A DNA stretch of 64,000 nt, from positions 1 to 64,000 of the forward strand of contig MNEA01000133.1 in NCBI GenBank assembly GCA_001917435.1. The letters run 5' to 3'. Source of the DNA: Acidobacteria bacterium 13_2_20CM_2_57_6 (GTDB lineage Bacteria > Acidobacteriota > Terriglobia > Acidiferrales > UBA7541). The notes under the pieces are model-generated. The model saw only the letters and a program-made list of their open reading frames with translations. It did not search any database and was not told the DNA's origin. The position numbers and the translations under genes were made by a program. This document shows, piece by piece, positions 52,739 to 61,763 of the stretch. Each line of letters opens with the position of its first letter. The first letter of the stretch is position 1.

Positions 52739-53135
52739 ACCCCCTCCTTCTTCTTGCGGTCCATAATTCTGAGCAGTCCAACCTAAACGGAGGATAAACT
52801 GGCCGGCAAGCGCACCTGTCCCCTTAATCTTTTCACGAATCAGGATTGATAACCAGTGGCGTCGTACGCTGGATGAATTCTAACGATCTGCCTGTACCAT
52901 CCCCTTTCACCGTCCACGGGAGCTGCGACGGCATTCCAAGATCGCCGGTGTGGGCCTCGGGGTAGTCGCCGTGTTCGATTCAGACACAGGTAAGTCCCAA
53001 AAGCGACCGAGACGAACAAGCATTGCGAAGGGTCTCTGGCAGTAAGTGCTTTGCTGTCAAGAAGTACAAGCCTGTCAAGGGTCGGAAGTCGAGGTGCGGA
53101 GTCTCAGGAGAACTAGTGCGCACGAGGAGGAAGGG
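52739..53135. other. Intergenic region between divergent exporter genes
   Basis: 397 bases. It must contain promoters for the minus MacAB-type operon and the plus permease, but I see no convincing -35/-10 pair, operator or hairpin. Only the two strong ribosome-binding sites at its ends stand out (AAGGAGG on minus near 52745, GAGGAGGAAGG on plus near 53128). Confidence 0.5.
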
Positions 53136-55694
53136 ATGGCAAATCTTTGGCAGGACTTGCGATTCGCATTGCGCATACTGGCGAAAAACCATGGTTTCAC
53201 TCTAATTGCCGTCTTGACACTTGCTCTGGGGATTGGAGCTAATACCGCGATCTTCAGTGTCCTTGACTCCGTCCTGTTGCGCTCGCTGCCCGTTTCGCAT
53301 CCTGAGCAACTCGTTACCCTTTCCGATCCAGACGAGCATGGTTCCAGCTTTGGAAGTGAAGGCGGCGACCGCTCTCTCCTTGCCTATTCAGAGTTCGAGT
53401 ACTTCCGGGATCACAACGAGACCTTTTCAAACATCTTCGCCGCCGACAGCAGTCTTCCCACATTGGAAATCAGCATCCCTAATTCCTCGTCCAGCGCAGG
53501 CGTACAAAAAGAGTTCGTCCGCGTCCGCCTTGTCAGCGGAGATTACTTCGCCACGCTTGGAGTCGTTCCCGCGGCCGGCACGTTCTTCACACGCGAAGTG
53601 GACCGCGCCAGGGGCGGCGCGTCGATCGCGGTCCTCAACTACGCGTTCTGGAAACAACGCTTTGGCCTGGACCCGCAAGCGCTCGGCAAAACGATACAGA
53701 TTCGCCAAACATCATTCCAAATTGTGGGCGTCACTCCCCCTGGATTCTTTGGCGAGACTGTCGGCGCAGTCCCCGATCTTTGGGTTCCTATGATGATGCA
53801 GGACTCCATCTACCCGGGGCGGGATCTTCTCACGGCATCCAAAGACCTGACGAACATGCACATCTGGCTTCAAGTGATGGCCCGGCTGAAGCCCGGTGTT
53901 ACGCCGGGGCAGGCCAAGGCTAGGGTCAATGTGGTATTCAAGGGCCTGCTGGAGTCCAAGGTTAGCGCCACGATCTCGGCCGACCAGCGCTGTCATGATC
54001 TCGATCAACGGATCAATCTGCAGCCAGCGGCGAATGGTTCTTCCATGCTGCGCGAGCATTTTGGCGAGCCCCTGAAGATTTTGATGGCCATGGTGGGATT
54101 TGTCCTTCTCATTGCCTGCGCCAACGTAGCGAATCTCCTACTCGCGCGCGGAGCGGCGCGGCAAAGAGAATTCGCCATGCGCATCGCCATCGGGGCAGGG
54201 CGCGCGCGCCTGATCAGGCAACTGCTGACGGAGGGCCTGGTCCTCGCGATATCCGGCGCCACCGCAGGGTTACTGCTCGGCAATTGGGCCGACGCGCTTC
54301 TATTGCACATGGTTTCAGGCGCGGCATCCGGAGCCTCGAGCATCCGCCTCGATCTGCAGCCTGACGCACGCGTACTCGGTTTCACACTTGGCGTTACGCT
54401 GCTTGCGACCGTCTTCTTTGCCTTGATTCCTTCCTTGAATTCGACGCGCCTGGATCTCACTCCGGTTCTGAAGTCCACCCCAAGCGGCACGTCAAGCGAG
54501 GCATCGCAGCGGCGCTTTCCTGCGGGGAAAATACTGGTAGTTACGCAAATCGCCGTCTCCGTAATTCTCCTCGTCTCTGCCGGGCTTTTTGTACGCAGCC
54601 TCTCCAGACTCGCCGAAGTAAAACTTGGTTATAACCGCGAAAACCTGATTCTCTTCCGAGTTGATGCCGCGCCTGCAGGATACAAGGGCGCGGCGATTCC
54701 CCGATTCCAACTCGATTTGCTCGCCAGGATCTCCGCGATCCCCGGTCTGCGCGGCGCAACCGTTTCTAAGGACGGCCTCTTCAGCGGCTCGGAATCGGCC
54801 GATCCGATCGCCGTCGAAGGCTATACCGCCAAGCCCGGTGAGGAAATGCATTCACGGATGGATCAAGTTGGGCCGAGTTATTTCTCCACACTTGGAATTC
54901 CCATCTTGATGGGGCGCGAAATTGAAGCACAGGACACGGCTGGCAGTGTTCGGGCCGCCGTCATAAATCAAACCTTCGCGCATCGTTTTTTCCCAAACAC
55001 CAATCCCATCGGCAAGTATGTCCGCGATACCTATCCCGGCAACCCTGCAGAGATGGTCGTTGTGGGTGTGGCCGCGGACGCCAAGTATAACGATTTGCGG
55101 GAGAAAGCCCTGCCTCGCATCTATGCTCCTCTCGCCAATCCCATGTGGGAAAATCCTGCCGCTTTCTATGAGGTGCGCACCTATGCCGATCCTCAAGCCG
55201 TAATTGCCGCGCTTCGCCAAGTTGCGCAGGAAGCGGCACCGACTCTCACGCCCATCGAGGTGCATACTATGTCCGGGCTCGTCGACGACTCCTTGCAAAC
55301 CGATCGCTTCATCGAGCAATTGGCCGGGGCCTTCAGCCTTTTGGCTCTGGCCCTCGCAGCCATCGGCCTCTACGGCTTGATGGCCTACACAGTATCCCGC
55401 CGGACAAGGGACATCGGAATTCGCCTGGCGCTTGGCGCGGAGCCGGAGAATGTTCTTTGGCAGGTTCTTCGCGAGACCCTGGTGCTCGTACTGATCGGCA
55501 TTGGCATTGGCGTGCCCTTGGCACTAGGTGGAACTCATCTGGTGCGCAGCATGTTATTTGGGCTCGGTTTCGCGGACCCTGTTGCAATTTTGTTTGCGGC
55601 CACGCTGCTGACCATTGTTGCCGCACTTGCCGGCTTCGTGCCGGCGTGGCGAGCTTCTCGAGTTGACCCGATGGTCGCTCTGCGATACGAATGA
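53136..55694 (+). CDS. Large two-module MacB/FtsX permease (ADOP type)
   Basis: 852 residues from the ATG at 53136 (GAGGAGGAAGG upstream). N-terminal DLRFALRILAKNHGFTLIAVLTLALGIGANTAIFSVLDSVLLRSLP, then MacB_PCD, FtsX helices (MAMVGFVLLIACANVANLLLARGAARQREFAMRIAIGAGR), a second MacB_PCD and a second FtsX bundle ending ASRVDPMVALRYE. This duplicated permease without its own ATPase, often next to a PadR gene, is expanded in Acidobacteriota. No PadR gene or ATPase is adjacent here. Confidence 0.93.
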   Translation: MANLWQDLRFALRILAKNHGFTLIAVLTLALGIGANTAIFSVLDSVLLRSLPVSHPEQLVTLSDPDEHGSSFGSEGGDRSLLAYSEFEYFRDHNETFSNIFAADSSLPTLEISIPNSSSSAGVQKEFVRVRLVSGDYFATLGVVPAAGTFFTREVDRARGGASIAVLNYAFWKQRFGLDPQALGKTIQIRQTSFQIVGVTPPGFFGETVGAVPDLWVPMMMQDSIYPGRDLLTASKDLTNMHIWLQVMARLKPGVTPGQAKARVNVVFKGLLESKVSATISADQRCHDLDQRINLQPAANGSSMLREHFGEPLKILMAMVGFVLLIACANVANLLLARGAARQREFAMRIAIGAGRARLIRQLLTEGLVLAISGATAGLLLGNWADALLLHMVSGAASGASSIRLDLQPDARVLGFTLGVTLLATVFFALIPSLNSTRLDLTPVLKSTPSGTSSEASQRRFPAGKILVVTQIAVSVILLVSAGLFVRSLSRLAEVKLGYNRENLILFRVDAAPAGYKGAAIPRFQLDLLARISAIPGLRGATVSKDGLFSGSESADPIAVEGYTAKPGEEMHSRMDQVGPSYFSTLGIPILMGREIEAQDTAGSVRAAVINQTFAHRFFPNTNPIGKYVRDTYPGNPAEMVVVGVAADAKYNDLREKALPRIYAPLANPMWENPAAFYEVRTYADPQAVIAALRQVAQEAAPTLTPIEVHTMSGLVDDSLQTDRFIEQLAGAFSLLALALAAIGLYGLMAYTVSRRTRDIGIRLALGAEPENVLWQVLRETLVLVLIGIGIGVPLALGGTHLVRSMLFGLGFADPVAILFAATLLTIVAALAGFVPAWRASRVDPMVALRYE

Positions 55695-55825
55695 ACACTG
55701 CTATCCGGCGCTTAAATCATCCGTTCAGCCGGTTGTATGCAGAAGTAACTTCCCTCGTTTCCTGTTAGCTCTGAGTGCCAGCATCGTGCGGCCTTCAGGA
55801 TTCATAACCAGCGGGCATGCGCTCT

Positions 55826-55833
55826 GGTATGAT
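55826..55833 (+). promoter_or_regulatory. Extended -10 promoter of the Lon-substrate-domain gene
   Basis: TGG-TATGAT (TATGAT at 55828-55833) with the ATG 15 bases downstream. No clear -35. Predicted leader about eight bases. Confidence 0.4.
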
Positions 55834-55847
55834 TTGGTTTGGGACTC

Positions 55848-56468
55848 ATGCGGCCTGAACGCATTCCTTTGTTTCCGCTGAACGTCGTCCTGCTTCCAGG
55901 CGCGGAACTGCCCTTGCACATTTTCGAGCCTCGTTACCGCCAAATGGTCAAAGATTGCCTGGAAGAAAAATCCGAATTTGGCATGATCCTGTCCCTCGAT
56001 AAGGGAGTCGCACGCGTCGGCTGTACGGCGGAAATTATGCAAGTCACAAAACGCTACGAAAACGGCAGAATGGACATCCTTACTGTCGGCCGCGCTCCAT
56101 TCCGCGTCGTGGAACTCTTCACCGAGGACCCTCTGCTGGAAGGCCACGTGGACTACCTGGAAGACCGGGAAAATCCCGCCAATCCTAGCATCCAGCGCGA
56201 ACTCGTGGAGCTTTTCGAAGCCTGCCACACGCTGATCTTCGATGACTATCCGAAGAATCTCGAGGGCGCCGCGACCGAGGATTTGTCTTATCTCGTTGCA
56301 GCAACCCTGCCCATGGATTTATTGTGGAAGCAGCAGATACTTGAGCTTCGATCGGAAGCGGATCGACAGGAGCGATTGGTAGCGTACCTTCGCGAGTGGG
56401 CGCCGCATCTACAGAAGAAAGAGGCTAAGCGCCAGCGCGCGGGAGCAAACGGACACGGATTGAATTAG
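55848..56468 (+). CDS. Lon-protease substrate-binding-domain (LAN) protein
   Basis: 206 residues from the ATG at 55848. IPLFPLNVVLLPGAELPLHIFEPRYRQMVKDCLEE is the N-terminal LON domain pattern; GMILSLDKGVARVGCTAEIMQV and the helical C-terminal part follow. No protease or ATPase domain, so a stand-alone LON-domain protein. Function of such proteins is not established. Confidence 0.92.
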   Translation: MRPERIPLFPLNVVLLPGAELPLHIFEPRYRQMVKDCLEEKSEFGMILSLDKGVARVGCTAEIMQVTKRYENGRMDILTVGRAPFRVVELFTEDPLLEGHVDYLEDRENPANPSIQRELVELFEACHTLIFDDYPKNLEGAATEDLSYLVAATLPMDLLWKQQILELRSEADRQERLVAYLREWAPHLQKKEAKRQRAGANGHGLN

Positions 56469-56509
56469 GTTTTGGCGAGCCTACCCGCCCAGCTCGCGGA
56501 ACGGGACCC

Positions 56510-58015
56510 ATGACGGAAAGTAAATCGATGCATTCTTCGAAGCCACGCACCTTGGGCGAGCTAAAACGCATCCCTGATTTTGATCCGGGGGGCGCATGCC
56601 GCTCCGTCAAGAACGAGCTCCGCCGCAACCTGCTGCGGTCCATCGAAAAGGGTGAGACGCTCTTCCCCGGCGTCCACGGCTATGAAGACACCGTCGTTCC
56701 GCAAATCGTGAATGCGCTGCTTTCCCGCCACAATTTTATTCTTCTCGGCCTGCGAGGCCAGGCCAAGAGCCGCATTTTGCGCGGCCTCGTCAATCTGCTT
56801 GATCCGGAAATGCCGGTCGTCGCGGGCTGCGAAATCAACGACGATCCTTTCAAGCCCATCTGCCGCGCGTGCCGTGAAAGAATCAACAGCGAAGGCGACA
56901 ATACACCCGTCGCCTGGATGCCCCGCGAGAATCGCTTTGTCGAGAAACTGGCTACGCCGGACGTAACCATGGCCGACATTATCGGCGATGTTGATCCCAT
57001 CCGCGCGGCTCGCGGCGGACGCGACTTGTCCGACGAACTCACCATCCACTATGGGCTTCTTCCTCGCGCCAACCGCGGCATTTTTGCCATTAACGAACTG
57101 CCAGACCTTGCCGGAAAAATTCAGGTCGGCCTCTTCAACATCATGCAGGAAGGCGACATTCAGATTAAGGGCTATCCGCTGCGCCTCCCGCTCGACGTGC
57201 TCATCGTTTTCACGGCGAATCCTGAGGATTACACCGCGCGCGGCAAAATCATCACGCCGCTCAAGGACCGCATCGGTGCGGAAATTCGCACGCATTATCC
57301 CGCCACCATCGAAGAAGGAATGACCATCACGACGCAGGAAGCCTGGGTAGGGCGCGATTCCGGCAAGAAGGTCGACGTGCCGCCTTATCTCCGCCAGGTC
57401 GTGGAAGAGATCGCTTTTCAAGCGCGCGAAGACAAGCGCGTGGACCGCCGCTCTGGCGTCAGCCAACGTCTGCCTATCACCACTCTGGAGAGCCTCGTCA
57501 GCAGCGCCGAGCAGCGCGCCGCGCGCAACGGCGAGAAATCCGTGGTCGCGCGCGTCGCCGATGTTTACGCGGCCCTTCCCGCCATCACCGGCAAGATGGA
57601 ACTCGAATACGAAGGCGAACTCAAGGGCGCCGACACCATCGCCCGCGAACTGATTCGCGCCGCTGTTGGCCGCGTTTTCAGCAAACATTTCACAGATATC
57701 AATTTCCAGCCGGTCATACAATGGTTCGAACTGGGTGGCGAACTCAAGCTTCCCGATCTCGCCACCACGAGCGAGCGCTATCAGCAGCTTTCGAAAATTC
57801 AGGGCCTGCTGGAGCACGTTGGCCGGCTCGGCGTCTCCGATCGCAAGGACGCGGGTGCCGCCGCAGCCGCAGCCGAAATGATTCTCGAAGGATTGTGGGC
57901 CCATCGCCGCATCGGCCGGAGCGAAGAGCGCGGGTTCTACGCCGAAAAGCCGCGTCAACCCGACCAGCGCGAGCGCGAAGGACCGCCGCGTCCCCCGCGC
58001 CGGCAGTTCAACTAG
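56510..58015 (+). CDS. AAA+ ATPase of the Mg-chelatase subunit I / MoxR class
   Basis: 501 residues. An ATG at 56528 is an alternative start. Walker A-like GLRGQAKSR, Walker B-like GIFAINELPDL (usual acidic pair is Asn-Glu here), sensor VFTANPEDYTARGKIITPLKDRIG with the Arg finger. An unusual Cys pair lies in the insert PFKPICRACRERI. The C-terminal part is helical with a Pro/Arg-rich tail. Known partners are VWA proteins; one follows 106 bases downstream. Likely a remodelling ATPase pair rather than Mg-chelatase, since no bchH-type subunit or bacteriochlorophyll genes are present. Confidence 0.9.
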   Translation: MTESKSMHSSKPRTLGELKRIPDFDPGGACRSVKNELRRNLLRSIEKGETLFPGVHGYEDTVVPQIVNALLSRHNFILLGLRGQAKSRILRGLVNLLDPEMPVVAGCEINDDPFKPICRACRERINSEGDNTPVAWMPRENRFVEKLATPDVTMADIIGDVDPIRAARGGRDLSDELTIHYGLLPRANRGIFAINELPDLAGKIQVGLFNIMQEGDIQIKGYPLRLPLDVLIVFTANPEDYTARGKIITPLKDRIGAEIRTHYPATIEEGMTITTQEAWVGRDSGKKVDVPPYLRQVVEEIAFQAREDKRVDRRSGVSQRLPITTLESLVSSAEQRAARNGEKSVVARVADVYAALPAITGKMELEYEGELKGADTIARELIRAAVGRVFSKHFTDINFQPVIQWFELGGELKLPDLATTSERYQQLSKIQGLLEHVGRLGVSDRKDAGAAAAAAEMILEGLWAHRRIGRSEERGFYAEKPRQPDQREREGPPRPPRRQFN

Positions 58016-58035
58016 TTCTGAGTTTTGGAAGATAA

Positions 58036-58074
58036 GATAACGCAGAGGCGCAGAGCGCACAAAGGAACGCAGAG
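58036..58074 (+). repeat. Dispersed GCAGAG-type repeat, copy 2
   Basis: GATAACGCAGAGGCGCAGAG followed by CGCACAAAGGAACGCAGAG. Located between the AAA+ and VWA genes. Same unit as 48449-48495 (minus); a weaker relative is at 61721-61751. Confidence 0.7.
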
Positions 58075-58121
58075 CCGAAGTTCCTTGCTTGCATTCGGTG
58101 TTGCAGGGGAGAAATCGCGGT

Positions 58122-59399
58122 ATGAAATTCATTCGCTACGGCAAATACGTAGGCGAGCCGGCCGACGCCGTCGACCTCGAAGAGCTCATCAAGCGCCTCG
58201 GCAATTTCTTTCTCCAGAGTGGTTTCGAATCGCAATTCTACGGCGTCTCCCAGATGGACCCCGAACGCTCCATGGAAGCGCTGCGTGAAGCCATCCTGCG
58301 CGCGCTCCAGGAAGGGGACCTGCTCCCCGAAAACGCCATGAGCGAAGAGCTGCGCAAAATGCTGCAAGATCCGGCCGCGATGAACAGTCAGGCGGTCAAA
58401 GATCTCCTGGATAAGCTCACCGAACGCCTCGCCAACGAAGGCTTCATTAATCCGCAGCAACCGCCGCAAGTCACGCCGCCGCCAAACACCTCCGCGCGCG
58501 GCCGGCTCGGCCAGCCGCAAGACCGCCAAACCGAAGCGCGCTTTGAAATCACCGATAAGACCATCGATTTTCTGGGCTTCAAGACTCTGCAGGACTTGCT
58601 CGGCTCGCTTGGCCGCAGCAGCTTTGGCCGCCACGACACCCGCGACCTTGCCACCGGAGTCGAATCCGGCGGCATCTCTCGCCCCTATGAATTCGGCGAC
58701 ACGCTCAACATGGACATTAGTGCCACGCTCTTCAACGCTGTCCGCCGTGAAGGCGCGAAAGTTCCCATCGAAATGACCTACTCTGACCTGATGGTGCATC
58801 AATGCGAATACCACAGTTCCTGCGCCACGGTGGTCCTTCTCGATTGCAGCCACAGCATGATTCTCTATGGCGAAGACCGCTTCACTCCCGCCAAGCGCGT
58901 GGCCATGGCGCTCTCGCATCTCATTCGAACGCAGTATCCCGGCGACACGCTAAGCCTCGTTCTTTTTCACGATTCCGCCGAAGAAGTTCCTCTCGGCGAA
59001 CTTGCCCGCGTGCAGGTCGGCCCGTATTACACCAACACACGCGAAGGCCTGCGCATGGCCCAGCGCATCCTCCTCCGCCAGAAAAAAGACATGCGCCAGA
59101 TCGTCATGATCACTGACGGGAAGCCCTCTGCGCTCACGCTCGAAGACGGCCGGATTTACAAAAATGCGTTCGGCCTCGATCCGTTCGTTGTGGGCCAGAC
59201 ATTAGAAGAAGTGAACAAGTGCAAGCGCGCCGGCATCATGATCAACACCTTTATGCTCGCCAGCGATTATTCGCTGGTCCACTTCGTCCAGAAAATCACC
59301 GAAATGTGCCGCGGCAAAGCCTACTTCACCACACCTTACACCCTGGGGCAGTATCTCCTCATGGACTACATGTCCCGCAAAACTAAGCAAATCCACTAA
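58122..59399 (+). CDS. VWA-domain protein, partner of the AAA+ ATPase
   Basis: 425 residues from the ATG at 58122. N-terminal helical part with [17 protein letters not shown] further in; VWA domain with MIDAS motif [18 protein letters not shown] (Asp-x-Ser-x-Ser), a Thr in the middle and [12 protein letters not shown] (Asp) near the end. It resembles BchD/CoxE-like VWA partners. Cytoplasmic. Together with the AAA+ gene it forms a two-gene unit, interrupted only by the repeat at 58036. Confidence 0.92.
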   Translation: MKFIRYGKYVGEPADAVDLEELIKRLGNFFLQSGFESQFYGVSQMDPERSMEALREAILRALQEGDLLPENAMSEELRKMLQDPAAMNSQAVKDLLDKLTERLANEGFINPQQPPQVTPPPNTSARGRLGQPQDRQTEARFEITDKTIDFLGFKTLQDLLGSLGRSSFGRHDTRDLATGVESGGISRPYEFGDTLNMDISATLFNAVRREGAKVPIEMTYSDLMVHQCEYHSSCATVVLLDCSHSMILYGEDRFTPAKRVAMALSHLIRTQYPGDTLSLVLFHDSAEEVPLGELARVQVGPYYTNTREGLRMAQRILLRQKKDMRQIVMITDGKPSALTLEDGRIYKNAFGLDPFVVGQTLEEVNKCKRAGIMINTFMLASDYSLVHFVQKITEMCRGKAYFTTPYTLGQYLLMDYMSRKTKQIH

Positions 59400-59452
59400 C
59401 CGGCGCACGATGGGAACCGCATCCTGTCCTTGTGCGCTCTCGTGCTTAGCAG

Positions 59453-59481
59453 TTGACCGCTCTTATTCTGTCTGATATTAA
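59453..59481 (+). promoter_or_regulatory. Sigma70 promoter of the hydrolase gene
   Basis: TTGACC (59453-59458) and TATTAA (59476-59481), 17-base spacer, TG at 59473-59474 giving an extended -10. The hydrolase ATG is 45 bases downstream. Confidence 0.55.
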
Positions 59482-59526
59482 GACCGGTACGTCCCTTCTT
59501 TACCTACAGGGAAGTGAGTAAGACCA

Positions 59527-60684
59527 ATGCCTTTCCAAATCGTGCGCCAACCAGTCGCAAGTCCTCTGAGCTTCTCAAGGTCGGACGACGCCGCCATCCT
59601 AACGCAAGCTGCAGTCCTGCTGGCGACCGGCGCACAACTGCGTGGGGACAATAAACGCTTTCGTCTTGCTCCCGCGGGCATTTCCTCGGGCTCCGCGCCA
59701 CTCCTGGACGAAGACCTGAAGCTCCTCGGGCTTCCCGCTTTGGCAGAATCTCCCGGCAGGATCGACTCAGCGCACAATCGCCAGTTGCTGTTCAGCCGGT
59801 ACAAGCTCCCTATCCCAACCCAGGCGGTCCTAACCGAAACGGCCATCGAGGACAAGAATGTTTTCGGCGATGTCGCCAGGATACATTTCTCCGAAGGCTC
59901 GAGCAAATCCGCTATCGACATGATGGAACTTTGTCTGAGGCACCCAAACGAATTGGTCCGTGTTTCTGCCGCTGCGGCCTACAGTGAACACAGCTCGGAA
60001 TTGGATCGCCTCGTTCGCATTCTGGAAGCGGGCACGCGTAGCGCTGAGAATTTGCTCAGGAGCATTTCTGCCACGGCGCTCTCTTTTGCCGCTCCCGATC
60101 ACCCGCGCCTAAGGGAGATGCAAGGGATCGCAGGCCGACCCGGGGCCACCGGCGCCGGCGATACGACCATGCTCATCCACGGAACCTGGGCGCAAAACTC
60201 GCCCTGGTGGCAGCCCGGCGGCGATTTCCATACTTATATTCTGCAATCGGTTCGGCCGGATCTTTATTCCAAGCCCGACCGCTTCGGCTGGTCGGGAGGC
60301 TACAGCGATGCCGCCAGGACGCTTGCGGCTACGGATCTTGTGAGCTGGGTGCAAAACCACAACGAACAAGGCCTGGACCTGATTACTCATAGCCACGGCG
60401 GCAATGTCGCCTTCCTCGCCACTCAGAACGGGCTGGACCTCGGAGAGTTGATCCTTCTCAGCTGCCCCGTCCATGTGCCTAAATACCAGCCGGACATGGC
60501 GCACGTGCATAAGAAGGTGGTGTCCATCCGCGTGCACTTCGATCTTGTGATCCTTGCCGATCGCGGCGGACAGCGATTCAATTTTCCGGGAATCACCGAA
60601 AACGTCCTGCCCATATGGTTCGACCACTTCGCCACGCACAATCCGGATGTTTGGAGACAACAGAACGTTCCAGCGATGATCTAG
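59527..60684 (+). CDS. Alpha/beta-hydrolase (lipase-like) with N-terminal HEAT-like part
   Basis: 385 residues. The N-terminal 200 residues contain HEAT-like helices (MMELCLRHPNELVRVSAAAAYSEH). From residue 213 an alpha/beta hydrolase begins: TMLIHGTWAQNSPWW (oxyanion-side His-Gly) and the nucleophile elbow LITHSHGGNVAFLA with Ser289; the first elbow residue is Thr, not Gly. His candidates near the end are in WFDHFATHNP. No signal peptide. Substrate unknown; family resemblance is general. Confidence 0.75.
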   Translation: MPFQIVRQPVASPLSFSRSDDAAILTQAAVLLATGAQLRGDNKRFRLAPAGISSGSAPLLDEDLKLLGLPALAESPGRIDSAHNRQLLFSRYKLPIPTQAVLTETAIEDKNVFGDVARIHFSEGSSKSAIDMMELCLRHPNELVRVSAAAAYSEHSSELDRLVRILEAGTRSAENLLRSISATALSFAAPDHPRLREMQGIAGRPGATGAGDTTMLIHGTWAQNSPWWQPGGDFHTYILQSVRPDLYSKPDRFGWSGGYSDAARTLAATDLVSWVQNHNEQGLDLITHSHGGNVAFLATQNGLDLGELILLSCPVHVPKYQPDMAHVHKKVVSIRVHFDLVILADRGGQRFNFPGITENVLPIWFDHFATHNPDVWRQQNVPAMI

Positions 60685-60691
60685 CGAAGGT

Positions 60692-60699
60692 GCTAAAAT
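60692..60699 (+). promoter_or_regulatory. Extended -10 box, predicted near-leaderless transcript
   Basis: TGC-TAAAAT (60694-60699) ends nine bases before the ATG at 60709. Transcription would start at or within a few bases of the start codon. The site begins about seven bases after the hydrolase stop codon. Confidence 0.45.
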
Positions 60700-60708
60700 A
60701 GTGGTGTT

Positions 60709-61059
60709 ATGTGGGTGTTGCAGGCGATTGGGCTTTTCCTCGCGGCTGCGGCTTGGCGCCTCACCGGTTCCAGGCGGTTTGGCGAGGTATTGATCCGCTC
60801 TCTTTCGACTAAAAACGAAAACCTGAAAAACATCGCTGGGATCCTTATTGTGCGCGCCGGCAAGAAGGCGAAGCCTCTGCTTCAAGATGCCTTGCACCGC
60901 AGGGAGAATCTGCCGATGACTCTCTGGTTGCTTGCAGACCTCGGCGACCGTATGGTCGATAAGGAAATCCAGCCGTTCAGCAGCGATCAAGACCCCAAGG
61001 TTGCTGAGGCCGCCCGCCAAGCCCTTCGCGTGCTTGGCTCAAACCGCGAGCGGCACTGA
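60709..61059 (+). CDS. Small HEAT-like protein with N-terminal hydrophobic helix
   Basis: 116 residues. Hydrophobic start (WVLQAIGLFLAAAAW) may be a membrane anchor. The rest is helical with HEAT-like spacing (NENLKNIAGILIVRAGKKAKPLLQDAL; DPKVAEAARQALRVLG). It follows the hydrolase by 24 bases and shares the HEAT-like character, so the two may act together. Confidence 0.72.
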   Translation: MWVLQAIGLFLAAAAWRLTGSRRFGEVLIRSLSTKNENLKNIAGILIVRAGKKAKPLLQDALHRRENLPMTLWLLADLGDRMVDKEIQPFSSDQDPKVAEAARQALRVLGSNRERH

Positions 61060-61135
61060 CGCCATCCGCTTCTCGACATACGCACGAGTTTTAGGTATGA
61101 ATTGAATAGCCCTCCCGGCCCTCGGAGAGGTAAGC

Positions 61136-61681
61136 ATGAGACGTTCTTCGATCGTTCTTTCCGTGGTTATACTCTGTTTTTTCCTCGGCTCCTTTCCCGG
61201 CTCGGCGCAAGACCCCAAGGACCAGCCAAAGGACGCGCCAGCGGCACAGCCCGAGCCCTGGTACAGTCCTAAAAAATACAACCCAGCCAAGTTGTTTAAG
61301 CGTGGCTCGAAATCCGCGAACGACCAGTTGGCCTCGAACGGCGACCTGGAAGCAAAATTAACGCGCCAGTTGCAAGTCCAGGAGATTTTGCCACAGGACA
61401 AACATTTGCAGGACGCCTGCTCGTCGTTCCGGGAACTGGCCGACTGCGTCGCGACACTGCGCGCGAGCCACGTGTTGAAGATTGACTTCTCTTGTTTGAA
61501 ATGGGATGTGACCGGCGTGAAGCCCAAGCCCGTCTCCGATTCCTGCGCCGGTCCCTCGGGCGGGAAAGCCATGGGCCTCACCAGGTCTATCGATCTCTTG
61601 AAGCCGGATTCTGACGCCAAATCTGAAGCAAGTAATGCTTTGCGGCGAGCACACGAGGACATTAAGGACGCCAGCGACTAA
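61136..61681 (+). CDS. Secreted protein of unknown function
   Basis: 181 residues. A clear signal peptide (SSIVLSVVILCFFLGSFPGSAQ) then a Pro/Lys-rich segment (DPKDQPKDAPAAQPEPWYSPKKYNPAKLFKRG) and a domain with three cysteines (HLQDACSSFRELADCVATL, FSCLKWDV) and a fourth in SDSCAGPSG, likely two disulfides. I do not recognise the family. Confidence 0.75.
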   Translation: MRRSSIVLSVVILCFFLGSFPGSAQDPKDQPKDAPAAQPEPWYSPKKYNPAKLFKRGSKSANDQLASNGDLEAKLTRQLQVQEILPQDKHLQDACSSFRELADCVATLRASHVLKIDFSCLKWDVTGVKPKPVSDSCAGPSGGKAMGLTRSIDLLKPDSDAKSEASNALRRAHEDIKDASD

Positions 61682-61720
61682 TCCCCGGCCGCTTTCAACT
61701 GAGGCTTTCGCCACTGTCTA

Positions 61721-61751
61721 TCCGCCTTTGCGGCTTTGTGCGCCTGTGCGC
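61721..61751 (-). repeat. Possible diverged copy of the dispersed repeat
   Basis: On the minus strand GCGCACAGGCGCACAAAGCC then GCAAAGGCGGA: the G-C-R-C-A-A-A/G-G unit is similar to the GCAGAG repeat at 58036-58074 (which also has CGCACAAAGG). Weaker than the other two copies. Confidence 0.4.
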
Positions 61752-61763
61752 TAAACTGAGGCG

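Noticed and set aside
56561-58132. Minus-strand open frame of 523 codons antisense to the AAA+ gene
   Set aside because: Opposite to a strongly supported gene; no domain and no start signal.
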